Assembly (NCBI GenBank): GCA_012797975.1
Contig: JAAZOD010000031.1
Span: 1 to 64,000, forward strand
Source: Pelolinea sp.
GTDB lineage: Bacteria; Chloroflexota; Anaerolineae; Anaerolineales; Anaerolineaceae
DNA: 64,000 nucleotides
Reading direction: 5' to 3'
The position numbers and the translations under genes were made by a program. The notes beneath the pieces are model-generated. The model was not told the DNA's origin. It made no database searches and saw only the letters and a list, made by a program, of their open reading frames with translations. The first letter of the stretch is position 1. Every line of letters starts with the position of its first letter. Below are positions 9,358 through 19,950 of the stretch, piece after piece.

Positions 9358-11877
9358 CTACGGAACTTCGTATAAATTTGTGCCATTTTCCTGCAGTACC
9401 AAGAGCAGATTTTCTGCAAACTTTTGCTCACTGACCGAATAACTGCTGCGCTCCAGATATCCGCTAACCACATAGCGAATATTGTATTGATGGAGAATGA
9501 GTTGAGCGGTTGCCCAATCGGTTGTTTCATACAATGTTTTGATGTCTGCTTGCCGCGAACCCATCTCACTGTACCCGCCACGCCACTGCACTTCATGACC
9601 CGGCCAGCCCAGCACCGTCGGATAACCGCTCAGCGTGGCAATGCGCGCATACCCGCTGTAACTGCCTCCTACCGCTTCGGCCACCACGCCATAGGGCAAA
9701 GTTTTCAACTTATCGACCACTGCCCAATCCGCTGAATTGTTCATTTTCGCAGAAGCGGTTCCATCCAGCGTCCAGTTATCTGCGCTGGTATAGCGAATCC
9801 GGTCATAATAAATGAAAAATGAATATGCACAGCACATGATCAGAACAAGAATGGATGCAATTCGAAAAAGGGTACCCCATGCTTTTTTAAGAGCATTCCA
9901 AAGCACCACCAAAATGAACGAGCCGGCAAGAGACCACAGGATCCAGGTCTGAAAATAGAATTTGAAAATAGTATTCATGCGGTCGGAAAACACATCCACT
10001 AAAAAGAAAAATTCGGGAATCATGCACAACCCGCAACCCACAAGGATGAGCAGCAGCACAAAGGAGTGGATCGGAGCATGTTGTGCGGAAGTGGAATTCG
10101 CTTTCCCTTCCTGGTCGACCGGTTTGCGGAAAAAGCAGCGCACTACAAAATACAATATTCCGAACAGCAGCAGCACCACACTGGAATCCTGCACCCGCCT
10201 GCTGAAGGTTTCTTTCATGAGCGTTTGAAGATTCACTGCCCCATAGATCGCTGCGAAGGATTGCGCCTGCTGGATCGCCTGACTGAGCGGATTTTCCAAT
10301 CCACCCAACCAGTTTTGCAGCCCGGTCCATACCGATACTGCCAGTTGCCTGGAAAATGGGAATAATAAGCTGAACACGCACAAAAAGATGAAAAAGAGCA
10401 AACCATACGGCAGGATCTTTTTATCCGGCGCCATTTGCCTGTGGTTCAACCACAGTAGATAGCCCACGATCAGGAACAGGAAAGGGAAGAACATCACAAG
10501 AAATTGAATTCCCCTGGTTCGGTAGATCAGACTGGGCAGGATGCCGCCCGCTTGAGAAGCAAAACCCAAGAAGAAGGGTAGATAAATCAGCACACAGGCA
10601 AATGCCATCAAAGCGATCTTCCACAGCAGTTCTCCTGCACCTTGCCAGCTCCATCCGTTTTGTTTGATAAAACACAATAAAAACACCAAGCAAAATAAGC
10701 CAAAGGTGGCTGGAAAATCCCAGGTGTTCAAAAACAAAATACTGCCCAACACCAGTGCAGAGAGCCAGAACCGTCCCTGCGTTATCAATTTTTTCCAATT
10801 TCCAGATTGCAACAGCCAATCTCCGCCCCCATAAAAAAGGTTCAAACTCAACGCAATGGTCAGTAAAAAGAAGGGGATCGAAAGCACATGCGGATGCAGA
10901 TCCGCCAGATAGAAGGTAAAAGCTGGTGTTTCATCGATCACTTCCCTGAAATTTCCGCCTGCATCATAATCGCTCACCACACGCGATGCACGCCACCACC
11001 AAGTGCCGCCAAGGCGCTGCGGAATCCATTGGGCTTCTCCTGTTGGAGGTTGATTCAATTCCTGAATATCAAGCCATTCCCAAAAAGCGGATTGCTGGTT
11101 CCCCTGCGCATCCGCACTCCAGAATGTGCCGGAAGCATGCAGCATCTCCAATCCCCCTTCGGCGTTGCTCACCACTAGCAGAAAAATGGGTGCCAATAAA
11201 CCGAGCCACAAAATCTTTTTTCGCATTTTTTGCAAATCTGTTTGTCTATGCGCAAAATAGGCGCGAAGAAGATCGACCAGGATTCCATACACAGCGCTGC
11301 AAATCAGCCCCACCCACACAGCAATACCAAGGTTGAAAGCCACCCCCCCGCTCACCCCGGTGATAACAGCCAGCAGCGCGACCATCAAATATCCAAAGTA
11401 ATAATACGAGATGGCATACCCTGACAACCATGGATCGCTGGGCGGGAATTTCGGGGTTTCCAGAATGGCATTGATGAAAGCCAATTCCATCGGTTTCTCT
11501 GTTCCCGATGCGGCCGGCGACATCGCACGCAGTAATGCGGCAATCACGAAAGCTGCCAGAAAAACCAGCTCTACCATACCCATATAGGATTTCTCTTCCA
11601 GCAAACTTTGCTTGATCTCTATTTTCTTACGGATAAAGATATACAGGTTGAGTGCCGCCAACAGCGCCAAGGTTACAATTGCTCCTAGCAGATTGTTTGA
11701 CAGCAGTTGATAGGTATTGGTAATCCAGTAGAGAAACCCCCATACCAGCAGGCCTACAATCTTTGCAAATGCGTATCCCCTGCATTTGACCTTCGGAAGC
11801 AGTAGGCTGGTAAGCGGATAATTCACCCACCCTAAAACCAGCAGGAAAAGATACCAACGAACCATCGCCAAGATCAT
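9358..11877 (-). CDS. DUF2298 (Chlor_Arch_YYY) multi-spanning membrane protein
   Basis: 839 residues, many membrane helices, homologous along its length to the C-terminal half of the next gene. Shared features: EKPMExAxxNAI then FPPSDPWLSGYAISYYYFG (about residues 128-163, the triple-Tyr signature), a Asp-x-His-Pro-His loop, NTWDFP, and RMNTIFKFYFQ. The family is known mainly from Chloroflexota and archaea and has no established biochemistry; the architecture is GT-C-like. The ATG is 3 bp after the stop of the 1730-residue gene; a second ATG four codons on is possible. Acting on a polyprenyl-linked sugar is inferred from context. Confidence 0.85.
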   Translation of the reverse strand: MILAMVRWYLFLLVLGWVNYPLTSLLLPKVKCRGYAFAKIVGLLVWGFLYWITNTYQLLSNNLLGAIVTLALLAALNLYIFIRKKIEIKQSLLEEKSYMGMVELVFLAAFVIAALLRAMSPAASGTEKPMELAFINAILETPKFPPSDPWLSGYAISYYYFGYLMVALLAVITGVSGGVAFNLGIAVWVGLICSAVYGILVDLLRAYFAHRQTDLQKMRKKILWLGLLAPIFLLVVSNAEGGLEMLHASGTFWSADAQGNQQSAFWEWLDIQELNQPPTGEAQWIPQRLGGTWWWRASRVVSDYDAGGNFREVIDETPAFTFYLADLHPHVLSIPFFLLTIALSLNLFYGGGDWLLQSGNWKKLITQGRFWLSALVLGSILFLNTWDFPATFGLFCLVFLLCFIKQNGWSWQGAGELLWKIALMAFACVLIYLPFFLGFASQAGGILPSLIYRTRGIQFLVMFFPFLFLIVGYLLWLNHRQMAPDKKILPYGLLFFIFLCVFSLLFPFSRQLAVSVWTGLQNWLGGLENPLSQAIQQAQSFAAIYGAVNLQTLMKETFSRRVQDSSVVLLLFGILYFVVRCFFRKPVDQEGKANSTSAQHAPIHSFVLLLILVGCGLCMIPEFFFLVDVFSDRMNTIFKFYFQTWILWSLAGSFILVVLWNALKKAWGTLFRIASILVLIMCCAYSFFIYYDRIRYTSADNWTLDGTASAKMNNSADWAVVDKLKTLPYGVVAEAVGGSYSGYARIATLSGYPTVLGWPGHEVQWRGGYSEMGSRQADIKTLYETTDWATAQLILHQYNIRYVVSGYLERSSYSVSEQKFAENLLLVLQENGTNLYEVP

Positions 11878-11880
11878 CGG

Positions 11881-14800
11881 TTACTCCATCACTTCCAAAA
11901 TGATTGTATCCTTATATGTGTAAACTGTCTTCCAGTATACGCCTTCATAGGTGGTGAACTTCTCCAAACCATCCTGAGTGTAGCGAATGCGCTCCAATTG
12001 CCCCAGGACAATATATTTCACCGTATATTTTTCCAGGAATTGCCTGGCAGCGTTGACATCCGCAGTGTTATAAAAAGCATCCACATCGCTGATGCGATCG
12101 GTGACCCAATTGGAGGGCAGAATCGTTTTCTGCTGCCGCTGATGCCAATCCCAGCCGATCACGGCCGGCAATCCGGTATAGATCGAGTAACGGTTTCCCC
12201 ATTGGTAGAGTGAGGAAGTGCCTTCCACAATCACCGGTGACCCCTCGACATTTTCCTGCATCCAACGGATGGCTTGATAATCCTGCTCTAGGTCCATGGT
12301 GACGCCATCTTGCCAGTAAACCGAGGTCTTCATATACTCCATTCCGTCCAATGTCAACGGCACAGCATCCGAAATGCGATCGGTCACCTTATCGATACTG
12401 GCAGCAATCGGAAAGAGCAGCCCACATGCCACCAGTGCGATCCCGATCCCGCGCCAGGTTTTTTTCCATGGTGCCACCTGCGGTCTTTTCAAACGCGGCA
12501 GCAGGTCGATAAAACAATAAGCAGCACTGATAGCAAGGAAAGTCCAGGCCTGCAGGTAAAACTTGAATACCGTGTTCATTCTGCCCACATCCCCGGTCAG
12601 CACAATCACTTCCACCATCAGGATCATGGCAAAACCAGCCAGCAGGAAAAGCAAGATTACCCGATCTGTGAGTTCTATTTTTTTGTTCACGAAAAGGAGG
12701 AGCGCCCAGATCAGCAATGGAAGCATGATCAACGCAATAGATATACCCTTGACCAACAGTCCGATCAACACACCACCTGCCAGAAATACAGCCAACCACA
12801 GCAGACCCTGATAAGGGTGCAGTTTTTTCAGATAGGAAATCGGCGTTTCTGCCAGCCAGTCGCGTGTCTTGATGACCAACCACGATATGATAAAGAAAAG
12901 GAAGATGCCCCAATGCATAAACAGGGAGGAGAGTGGTGTATGGCTTCCTGTCCATCCCTGAACGCTGGTATAACCAGCTCCATACGCATTGTGATACGGG
13001 AGGAAGAATAGATAGGTCGAACCGGCAAAGATGGCCAGGGAGAGAACACACGAAATGACAACTCGCACCGTCTGCGGACACTGCGGGAACAATTGCGGAT
13101 AATAGCGCCTGTGCGTCCAATATTCATATCCGATCGCCAACAGTCCCAGCAAGAGGTACACCGGATAATCCCAAGTATTAGTGGCAGCCAAAGACCCCAC
13201 CACCAGCCCGCCGCCCACCAGCAGCAGAAGCCATTCGCCATCCTTTTGGTCGTTGAACGCTTTTTGCCAAAAGACTATGGACAAGAAGAACCCCAGCGCC
13301 ATGAGCGTGATCGGATAAGCAAACAAATGGGCATGCGGATCGGCGTATAGAAAAGTGAAGTACGGAAATTCCGTGATCGCTTCGCCCGGTATGGTACGGC
13401 TGGGGATCCAGTACCAATCACCCGGATAATAAGTAAAAGGAGTGCCCTTCACAAACAGGATCAAGCCCTTAAACCACAGAACAATCGTTGACAAGAAACC
13501 CGAGCCATTCCCCAAACCAGCATTCACAGCAATTTGATAGATGCCGCTGAAAAACATACGAACGGTACCCAGATTACCGATGATCAGCACCGCCACTGCG
13601 AAGAGGATGCCGCTTTGCAAAGGCGTAAATCCTTTTTTCAACGAGGTTTGATTTTCAAGCCGTTTTGCCTGGAAGTTCCAGCCGATCCCAAATGCTCCTG
13701 TTCCAACAAAAGCAAAGAAAGTGGCCAGAATGAAGTTGTATGCAATGGATGGGATAATGCCCAGCCACTTGGTGAAGATACCCGCAATCAGTGAGCCAAA
13801 ATAGTAATAGTTGATGTATCCGCCAGCATACCATGGGTCATAGGGAGGAAAGACCGAGCTTTTGATGATCGCGTTGAAATAGGCAAAATCCATCGGCTTC
13901 TCGCCGCCCTTGTATTCATGCCAGAGGTCCGGGTTCCCTAATCGAATCAAGGTAAAAAAGACAAAAAATGCGAGAAATACCAGCTCCACCTGCAGCAGGT
14001 ATTTTTTACGATCCTGAAATTCCTGCCCTATCTCGTGCCGGTTCTTCCAAAACAGGATTCCGTTAAAAACCAGTATGCCCATAAATACCAGACTGATCAG
14101 CCAACGTTCCACCGGGATAGAAAACGACCCAAGCAGCCAGACCAGGGTGCCCAGCAGCAGCATGCCGAACAGCCGTGAAAACGCGTACCCTTTTTCTTTC
14201 AATCCTCTGAAAATGATACGGGTGGTCGGATAGACCACCAGTCCCAAACCAAAGATAGCCAGGTACCACACCACGATCCCAATCCATTGGTTCTGGTTCA
14301 AAATGGAGTCACTGGAGAAGAGTTCACTCCAGGTGCCGCCGCTGGTTTGTAGCTGCTGTTCTTTTGCGCTCAGCGAGAGATCTCCGGGAGTTTTACTGGC
14401 TGCGGCAGCCGTCAGGTAGATGACTTTATTCAGGTCCACCTTTCCTAAAATTGACCTGACGGTATCCATATTGAAAGCATCGGTTTTTTTGAAAATGAAC
14501 ACCTTGGGATGATCATAGACCGTAAAGGCCTCTTCCGCGTATTGGGTATTGATCGTGATCCCGGCAATATTTGGTTCGGATTGAAACACTTTCACCAATT
14601 CAAAACCAAGTTCTCCACTGTACATGCCCGGTTGAGCATCCCGGTAACAATCCTGCAGATCTCGATCAGCAGGGCAGCCCAGCAATGCGCGATAGTATGC
14701 CATGTTCAATGGATATCGTTCAGGAATCTGGGTAGTACTACCCCACTGCCGGTTGGAGGTTATGTAAATGTAATCCGCTTCTTCCAGTACAGAGTAGAAG

Positions 14801-17073
14801 TTTTGCAGTTGCTCGGCATTGTTATCGTTGTAAAGCTCCAGATTCAGATTGGAGTAATACACACCGGTGCTTTCGTCATAAGGGTTATATCCGTACAAAT
14901 AGAAAGGCAGTCCATCATCCCAGGAACTCTCATTTAATCGTTTACTGCCATAGATCGCCAGATCCCCGTCTTCCAGATCCGCTTGCAGGATGAGCGTATA
15001 CGATTTCCCTTTGGCCAACCAAAGAGGTTCATCGAAGGTTAGGGTATAAGCCGCACCTCGAAAATCCTTCTCCTCCGTGAAAGTCGAAACCAGTGTCCCG
15101 GTGGTCGAGGTAACCGTGCCTTCATCATTGGATTGAACACGAACCCGAATTTCCTTTTCGGTTGCACTTCCACTCCAATCCAGGATGCGGAAGAAGGTAA
15201 CGCCTTTCAGGGCGCCGTCTTCAAAAGGAGTGAACTGTACGCTGTAGGTGCCCATTTGCGAAAGTGACGGGGCACATTCAAAAATAGTTTGGGTCAAGGC
15301 ACTGTCACCATCCAAAACGCTCATTTTGAAAAAACCCGATAAGCGTAGTGCACTTGCCTGCCCGGATAGTTCTATCTGCAAGGCATATTCCGTACCTTTT
15401 TTCACATTTTGGGGTGTGGCAAGCTGGATCACCTGCGGATTGATCGACCCGCTGTCATTCCAGCCATCCAGAGTGACCGGAATATTCTGCAGGAATACCG
15501 GTTCACCATCCACCATTTCATAGAAGCTCACCGACAATGTCTGATCCGTGTATAAATCTGTAAGGTTCTGGATTTTCTCAATGCTGAAGGCAGTGAGCAT
15601 TTCATCCTGTTCGGGAGAAAAACGGAAGAAGATGGGATTGTTTTGGGTCAAATCGATGAAATGCGGATAGCTCAGCGGTTGGGTAAAATCTTCATCCACT
15701 GTGGAAATTTGCAGGTTGATCGGGCCTTCCACGTTCTTATAGACCCACTCGTTGGCAACCACACGCGTGACCGGTCGGGTATAAATTTCAGAGAAAGCCG
15801 CTGCCCAACTTGCGCCGCCACCCACAACGATCCCAAGTAAGCAAACCGCCAGGAGCATCTTCATGATCTTTTTCCCCCGCCATAGCCAGTCCACAGCATA
15901 ACTAACCAACCAGGCAGCGCAGATGGAAAGTGCCGGATAAACAAACAGCATGTAGCGCATGGTCGGATTCCACATCTGGCTCTGCCATCCACCATACAGA
16001 ATAACCCAGATCCACAACAGAAAATAGGGTTGCCAATCTCCTTTAATGATTTTCCATCCCATCACCACCAATCCGATCAGGGCTGGGATGCCGATCGGCA
16101 ACCCAAATCCCCATTCCAACAGGTTCTGCCAGGCAAAATAGGAAGGACGGCGCGCCCATTGAATGGATGGAGGATAATTAATATCGCCCGAACTGAGGAG
16201 CGATAACTCACGCAGGTTATCCAACCATTTTGGATTCAGGGATATGCCAAAGAAACCCGGGCCTGCAAACGCATAGGGTTGAAAGATGCGGAAGGTGATC
16301 AGGCAAGTAAATGCGGCAATGCCCAGATGGAGCAGCCATTGGTTGCGCCGCTGGGAGGAATTTTTCAATTCAGGAAAATCGCGCAAGATACCTGCCAGGG
16401 GCAGTAATAGGACACACACCACGGTATTGATCTTGGAAGCAGCCGCCAACCCTGACACCACCCCAAACAGCACATGCAATCCCACATCTCGGGATATATG
16501 CTTTTTACCATCGTCTTTAGGAATTCTTTTCTTATCAGTGAAAATGCAGATTGCCAGATAGAGCGCCAACGCGACAAAAAAATTAGCAAACGTATCAACG
16601 GTGAAATAATGTGATTGCTGGATGGGCAGGGTCGTCAATCCATAGAAAAGCGCACTCAACAAACTGACCGCTGGGTTTTTAAATAATTTTTGTGCAATGA
16701 AATAGACCAGTAGAACGACCCCCAGGTCAAAGATCGCAGAAAGATAACGTCCTACAATATGAACCTGCGAGTATCCGGTTTGGTTGAGTCCTTCAGCAAT
16801 ATAGCGCACCAAGAAAAGAGGAAAAGTCCCATATACATAAAACGTCTGACCGACATTATGCGGATTGAGCGTAGAGGTGCTGGTATTGAAATATTCTTTA
16901 ACGGAATCGACCGGATAGATGCTGTTTTCCACCATGGTTAAGAAACGTTCATCCGGGTGCAAATGATAATCCCCGTCCCAACGCATGCCCCTCATTCTCA
17001 GAAATGCACTGACCAGGATGATCAGAATGAGCAGCAGTACCTGCAAAGTTTTGGATTGAATTGCTTTTTTCAT
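11881..17073 (-). CDS. Giant fusion: N-terminal GT39 glycosyltransferase plus C-terminal DUF2298
   Basis: 1730 residues. Residues 1-430 form a GT39-type membrane domain with HPDERFLT in the first loop (the acidic pair typical of GT-C enzymes) and about ten helices. Residues about 430-925 form a large, mostly soluble, probably beta-rich region, expected outside the membrane. Residues about 928-1730 are a complete DUF2298 domain: GGEKPMDFAYFNAI, FPPYDPWYAGGY then INYYYFG near 1085-1093, the ADPHAH loop, NTWDYP and RMNTVFKFY. The last part duplicates the stand-alone protein encoded immediately downstream. The reading frame is intact throughout. The fusion argues that GT39 and DUF2298 units act together. 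Confidence 0.87.
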   Translation of the reverse strand: MKKAIQSKTLQVLLLILIILVSAFLRMRGMRWDGDYHLHPDERFLTMVENSIYPVDSVKEYFNTSTSTLNPHNVGQTFYVYGTFPLFLVRYIAEGLNQTGYSQVHIVGRYLSAIFDLGVVLLVYFIAQKLFKNPAVSLLSALFYGLTTLPIQQSHYFTVDTFANFFVALALYLAICIFTDKKRIPKDDGKKHISRDVGLHVLFGVVSGLAAASKINTVVCVLLLPLAGILRDFPELKNSSQRRNQWLLHLGIAAFTCLITFRIFQPYAFAGPGFFGISLNPKWLDNLRELSLLSSGDINYPPSIQWARRPSYFAWQNLLEWGFGLPIGIPALIGLVVMGWKIIKGDWQPYFLLWIWVILYGGWQSQMWNPTMRYMLFVYPALSICAAWLVSYAVDWLWRGKKIMKMLLAVCLLGIVVGGGASWAAAFSEIYTRPVTRVVANEWVYKNVEGPINLQISTVDEDFTQPLSYPHFIDLTQNNPIFFRFSPEQDEMLTAFSIEKIQNLTDLYTDQTLSVSFYEMVDGEPVFLQNIPVTLDGWNDSGSINPQVIQLATPQNVKKGTEYALQIELSGQASALRLSGFFKMSVLDGDSALTQTIFECAPSLSQMGTYSVQFTPFEDGALKGVTFFRILDWSGSATEKEIRVRVQSNDEGTVTSTTGTLVSTFTEEKDFRGAAYTLTFDEPLWLAKGKSYTLILQADLEDGDLAIYGSKRLNESSWDDGLPFYLYGYNPYDESTGVYYSNLNLELYNDNNAEQLQNFYSVLEEADYIYITSNRQWGSTTQIPERYPLNMAYYRALLGCPADRDLQDCYRDAQPGMYSGELGFELVKVFQSEPNIAGITINTQYAEEAFTVYDHPKVFIFKKTDAFNMDTVRSILGKVDLNKVIYLTAAAASKTPGDLSLSAKEQQLQTSGGTWSELFSSDSILNQNQWIGIVVWYLAIFGLGLVVYPTTRIIFRGLKEKGYAFSRLFGMLLLGTLVWLLGSFSIPVERWLISLVFMGILVFNGILFWKNRHEIGQEFQDRKKYLLQVELVFLAFFVFFTLIRLGNPDLWHEYKGGEKPMDFAYFNAIIKSSVFPPYDPWYAGGYINYYYFGSLIAGIFTKWLGIIPSIAYNFILATFFAFVGTGAFGIGWNFQAKRLENQTSLKKGFTPLQSGILFAVAVLIIGNLGTVRMFFSGIYQIAVNAGLGNGSGFLSTIVLWFKGLILFVKGTPFTYYPGDWYWIPSRTIPGEAITEFPYFTFLYADPHAHLFAYPITLMALGFFLSIVFWQKAFNDQKDGEWLLLLVGGGLVVGSLAATNTWDYPVYLLLGLLAIGYEYWTHRRYYPQLFPQCPQTVRVVISCVLSLAIFAGSTYLFFLPYHNAYGAGYTSVQGWTGSHTPLSSLFMHWGIFLFFIISWLVIKTRDWLAETPISYLKKLHPYQGLLWLAVFLAGGVLIGLLVKGISIALIMLPLLIWALLLFVNKKIELTDRVILLFLLAGFAMILMVEVIVLTGDVGRMNTVFKFYLQAWTFLAISAAYCFIDLLPRLKRPQVAPWKKTWRGIGIALVACGLLFPIAASIDKVTDRISDAVPLTLDGMEYMKTSVYWQDGVTMDLEQDYQAIRWMQENVEGSPVIVEGTSSLYQWGNRYSIYTGLPAVIGWDWHQRQQKTILPSNWVTDRISDVDAFYNTADVNAARQFLEKYTVKYIVLGQLERIRYTQDGLEKFTTYEGVYWKTVYTYKDTIILEVME

Positions 17074-17091
17074 ATTGATGTTGATCGATCT

Positions 17092-19140
17092 CTACTTTTG
17101 TACACGGATCTCGATAAAGTTCTTACCAGGGATTTCTGAAATATAAGTATACAGCGTGTTGTTTGGAAACAAGCTTTGCAGGGCAGCCACATTGCCCACA
17201 TCTTCCGGTTTTAGAATGAACAGATAGGATCCCGCTTCCTGTACCACATTCCCGAAATCCTCTGGCCACAATGCATAGTCTTTGCGCGGTAATCCAGCAT
17301 TAATCCCAACCAGGCGGGTATCCACCCAATAGGGATATGGCACCACAAATGCATTTTGCATGTCTCCTCCCTCCTGATGGAAGCGTTGAATTTCGGCTGC
17401 CAGCTCCGAAGTGTTCCAGGCATTCAGATCGTATTCTTCGCGATACTGGTTGAAAACCAGGTCATAATTCTGCACCGCACAGCCCAACACGAAGGCAAAA
17501 CACATCCCGATCATGAGATGTTTGCGCATCTTTTGCGGTCGATCCCCCAGGTAATGTTCCACAATCTTCACCCATCCATACCCTGCCAGCACAAACACCA
17601 GCACATAGGCACCCCCCGTCCGATTCAAACAGGGATTTTCTCCTGGATAAACCAGTGAAAGAATGGAAGGCATCAACAGCAGTGGGATGGAAGTCAAGAT
17701 GGCTGTGGTCAACCAATTCTTTTCCCTGACCGATTCAAAAACAGCATAGCCAGTCCCAATAAAGTAAAGGGCTGCGCTCACCACATCCAGCGCAGGGCGG
17801 TTGGGAATAGAATGAACCCAGATCACCCCATTATTATTGAAAAACATGGTGATGGCATTCCAAAAATTGCTGCAGAAAATAAGCAGAGGATTCCCAGGAT
17901 AATCTTGATCCACCGGCAACAGACGCGAGGAAGCCCGATAGCTGAACATCCCCGGATTCTCAATGAGATAACGGAAGAGGGGTAGAAAAACAAAAAAAGC
18001 TGCCAGTGCCACCAGCAGATACATCCAAACGAGCTGGCTTTTCTCTTCTTTTGTCTTTAATTTCAGAAAGAAAATGAAACAGACAACGGTAACTACAATC
18101 GGCAAAAACCGGGTAGAACTGTAACCATGCAATCCCAATCCCAGCAAAAGGCCGGCCAGCAAAAAGTCATTGCGCCGCCTGGTGCGCAGTCCTTTGATCA
18201 AATAATAGAAGGTTGCAGCGGTGAATAGTGGATAAAAAGCATAACGCAATGCCACCCGCGAGATCACGTTCGGCCAATAGGCCATCCCTGCCAGGAATAA
18301 AGCTGCCAGCCCGGTCCATTTTCCGCCCAGTTCTTTCCCGATCAAGTAAATGAAAGGCAGGGTAAGCAAGCCTGCCAGCACCGTACCCAACTTCAAACTC
18401 AAAAACGAAATACCGGTATGAAAAAGTCTGATGATGGCTGCAGTTAGATAAAACTGCAGCGCTTCCCTGCCGGTATTGCGCACAAAGAAAATGGGGGTTG
18501 TCCCATCCAGTACATCCGCAACATCCAGCAGTTTTTCCGCATGATCGCTGTACATTTCGGATGGCACTTCGTTTAGATCGTAGACACGGAAGAAAATGCT
18601 GATGACGACCACCAGTACCACCAGCACTGTATAAGAGTCAATCGTCTTTTGTCGTGAATGATGTTCTCCTTGTTTTTCCCACACCGCCAGCACGAACAAA
18701 ACCAGCCCAATGGTCCATAAAGAAACATTGAGTAGGGTAAATCGATTGTCCTGAAAGAACCAGAAGGCGGCAGCCAGAAAGACGGTAGCCGGGATCAAGA
18801 ATTGGATGCGCACTTCCTGTGTAACTTGCCAACCTGTTTCTTTCGCTTTCGGTCCATGAGCACGGTTTAGCAGAAAAAAAGACAGCAGAAAAATGGCGGA
18901 TGCGCCGTAGCCCAGAATCCCAAACGCAACCTTTCGATTTGCCGGTTCCAGAAAATATTGTCCGATCAAAGCCATTAACAGAGCGAACAGGGGTAGAAAA
19001 GAAAAGGAAACCTGGTTTCTTTTTTCCGCCACAGTTGGTTTTGGCAGGGATGCTTCCTGCAAATTCTTGCGGTATTTTTCAGGTTGAAATTCCAAAAGGG
19101 ATTTCAGATAGTCCAGCAGACTGGGTTCTTTTTCAGGCAT
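17092..19140 (-). CDS. GT39-family (PMT/ArnT-like) membrane glycosyltransferase
   Basis: 682 residues. A soluble N-terminal stretch of about 45 residues precedes four helices, then a second membrane domain with the pattern MYSDHAEKLLDVADVLDG near residue 190, TGREALQFYLTAA and a following LxxLPFIYLIGKELGG helix. This is the ArnT/PMT layout, with the acidic first loop placed after extra N-terminal helices. The C-terminal 150 residues are soluble. The start codon directly abuts the TGA of the methyltransferase gene (TGAATG), so translational coupling is likely. Donor sugar unknown; a polyprenyl-phosphate sugar is expected from the family. Confidence 0.75.
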   Translation of the reverse strand: MPEKEPSLLDYLKSLLEFQPEKYRKNLQEASLPKPTVAEKRNQVSFSFLPLFALLMALIGQYFLEPANRKVAFGILGYGASAIFLLSFFLLNRAHGPKAKETGWQVTQEVRIQFLIPATVFLAAAFWFFQDNRFTLLNVSLWTIGLVLFVLAVWEKQGEHHSRQKTIDSYTVLVVLVVVISIFFRVYDLNEVPSEMYSDHAEKLLDVADVLDGTTPIFFVRNTGREALQFYLTAAIIRLFHTGISFLSLKLGTVLAGLLTLPFIYLIGKELGGKWTGLAALFLAGMAYWPNVISRVALRYAFYPLFTAATFYYLIKGLRTRRRNDFLLAGLLLGLGLHGYSSTRFLPIVVTVVCFIFFLKLKTKEEKSQLVWMYLLVALAAFFVFLPLFRYLIENPGMFSYRASSRLLPVDQDYPGNPLLIFCSNFWNAITMFFNNNGVIWVHSIPNRPALDVVSAALYFIGTGYAVFESVREKNWLTTAILTSIPLLLMPSILSLVYPGENPCLNRTGGAYVLVFVLAGYGWVKIVEHYLGDRPQKMRKHLMIGMCFAFVLGCAVQNYDLVFNQYREEYDLNAWNTSELAAEIQRFHQEGGDMQNAFVVPYPYWVDTRLVGINAGLPRKDYALWPEDFGNVVQEAGSYLFILKPEDVGNVAALQSLFPNNTLYTYISEIPGKNFIEIRVQK

Positions 19141-19947
19141 TCAATCCTTTCTGGCGATATAGAAAGTATAACTGCCTTCCGGATGGATAGGATTTTGAAC
19201 ATACTGTTTGCGCAGTCGCTTTTCAGGGATGAAAGGATTCCCGTGCAGCGGGAAGAGGATCCATTTTCCAAATACTTTTTTATTGATCAAGGATGGCAAC
19301 CCAGCATAATGTCCCCATTCCAAAGTCCGCAGATTCTGTGGGGTGAAATAATGCCACCACTTTTCTATACGAAAACCATTTTTGGCCAATCTGGCCTGCC
19401 ATACCTCTACCGCGTCTGCATGATGATGGCGTGAGATAAAGTTAAAGAAATTCCGGTAACCATCGGCCAGTCCATGCAACCCGATGCGATCCAGAGCATT
19501 GCTGATAGAAAGGTTTGTCAACAATTTCTCGTTGGGAACACAAAAAACGAACAGGCCTGCGGGTTTTAGAACCCTCCGGATCTCAAGCAGCACCTGTTCC
19601 AATTCCGGAATATGTTCCAGAACGGAATTACTGATGACGGTCGAGAAAGAGGCATCGGCGAATGGGATGGCTGCCCCTCCGGCGCACAGGATGCTGCTGT
19701 AGGCCACACGGTTGGCTGGCTCAAGCAAACTTTGAAATGCAGGGTCAAAACCAACGGTGATCTTTTTATCGAACGTGATTTCGGCAAAAATCCCATCCCC
19801 ACAGCCCACATCCAACACCGGTTCAGTCAGAGCCATATCATCATAAAAACGGCTTTCCACCGCGCGCAGAAAAGCCCTGAAATACGGCAGCCGCTTCAGA
19901 TTCTCCCACAGGTAATCTTTCTTTTCGATCTTTGTTTGTTCTTCCAT
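19141..19947 (-). CDS. Class I SAM-dependent methyltransferase
   Basis: 268 residues. Motif I VLDVGCGDGIFAEI lies near residues 45-58, followed by IPFADASFSTVISNSVLEHIPELE (motifs II-III region) and LKPAGLFVF, as in the Methyltransf_11 group. The substrate cannot be told. Its position between a GT4 transferase and a GT39 transferase suggests methylation of a sugar or a lipid-linked glycan. It starts 3 bp after the GT4 stop codon. Confidence 0.85.
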   Translation of the reverse strand: MEEQTKIEKKDYLWENLKRLPYFRAFLRAVESRFYDDMALTEPVLDVGCGDGIFAEITFDKKITVGFDPAFQSLLEPANRVAYSSILCAGGAAIPFADASFSTVISNSVLEHIPELEQVLLEIRRVLKPAGLFVFCVPNEKLLTNLSISNALDRIGLHGLADGYRNFFNFISRHHHADAVEVWQARLAKNGFRIEKWWHYFTPQNLRTLEWGHYAGLPSLINKKVFGKWILFPLHGNPFIPEKRLRKQYVQNPIHPEGSYTFYIARKD

Positions 19948-19950
19948 TAT

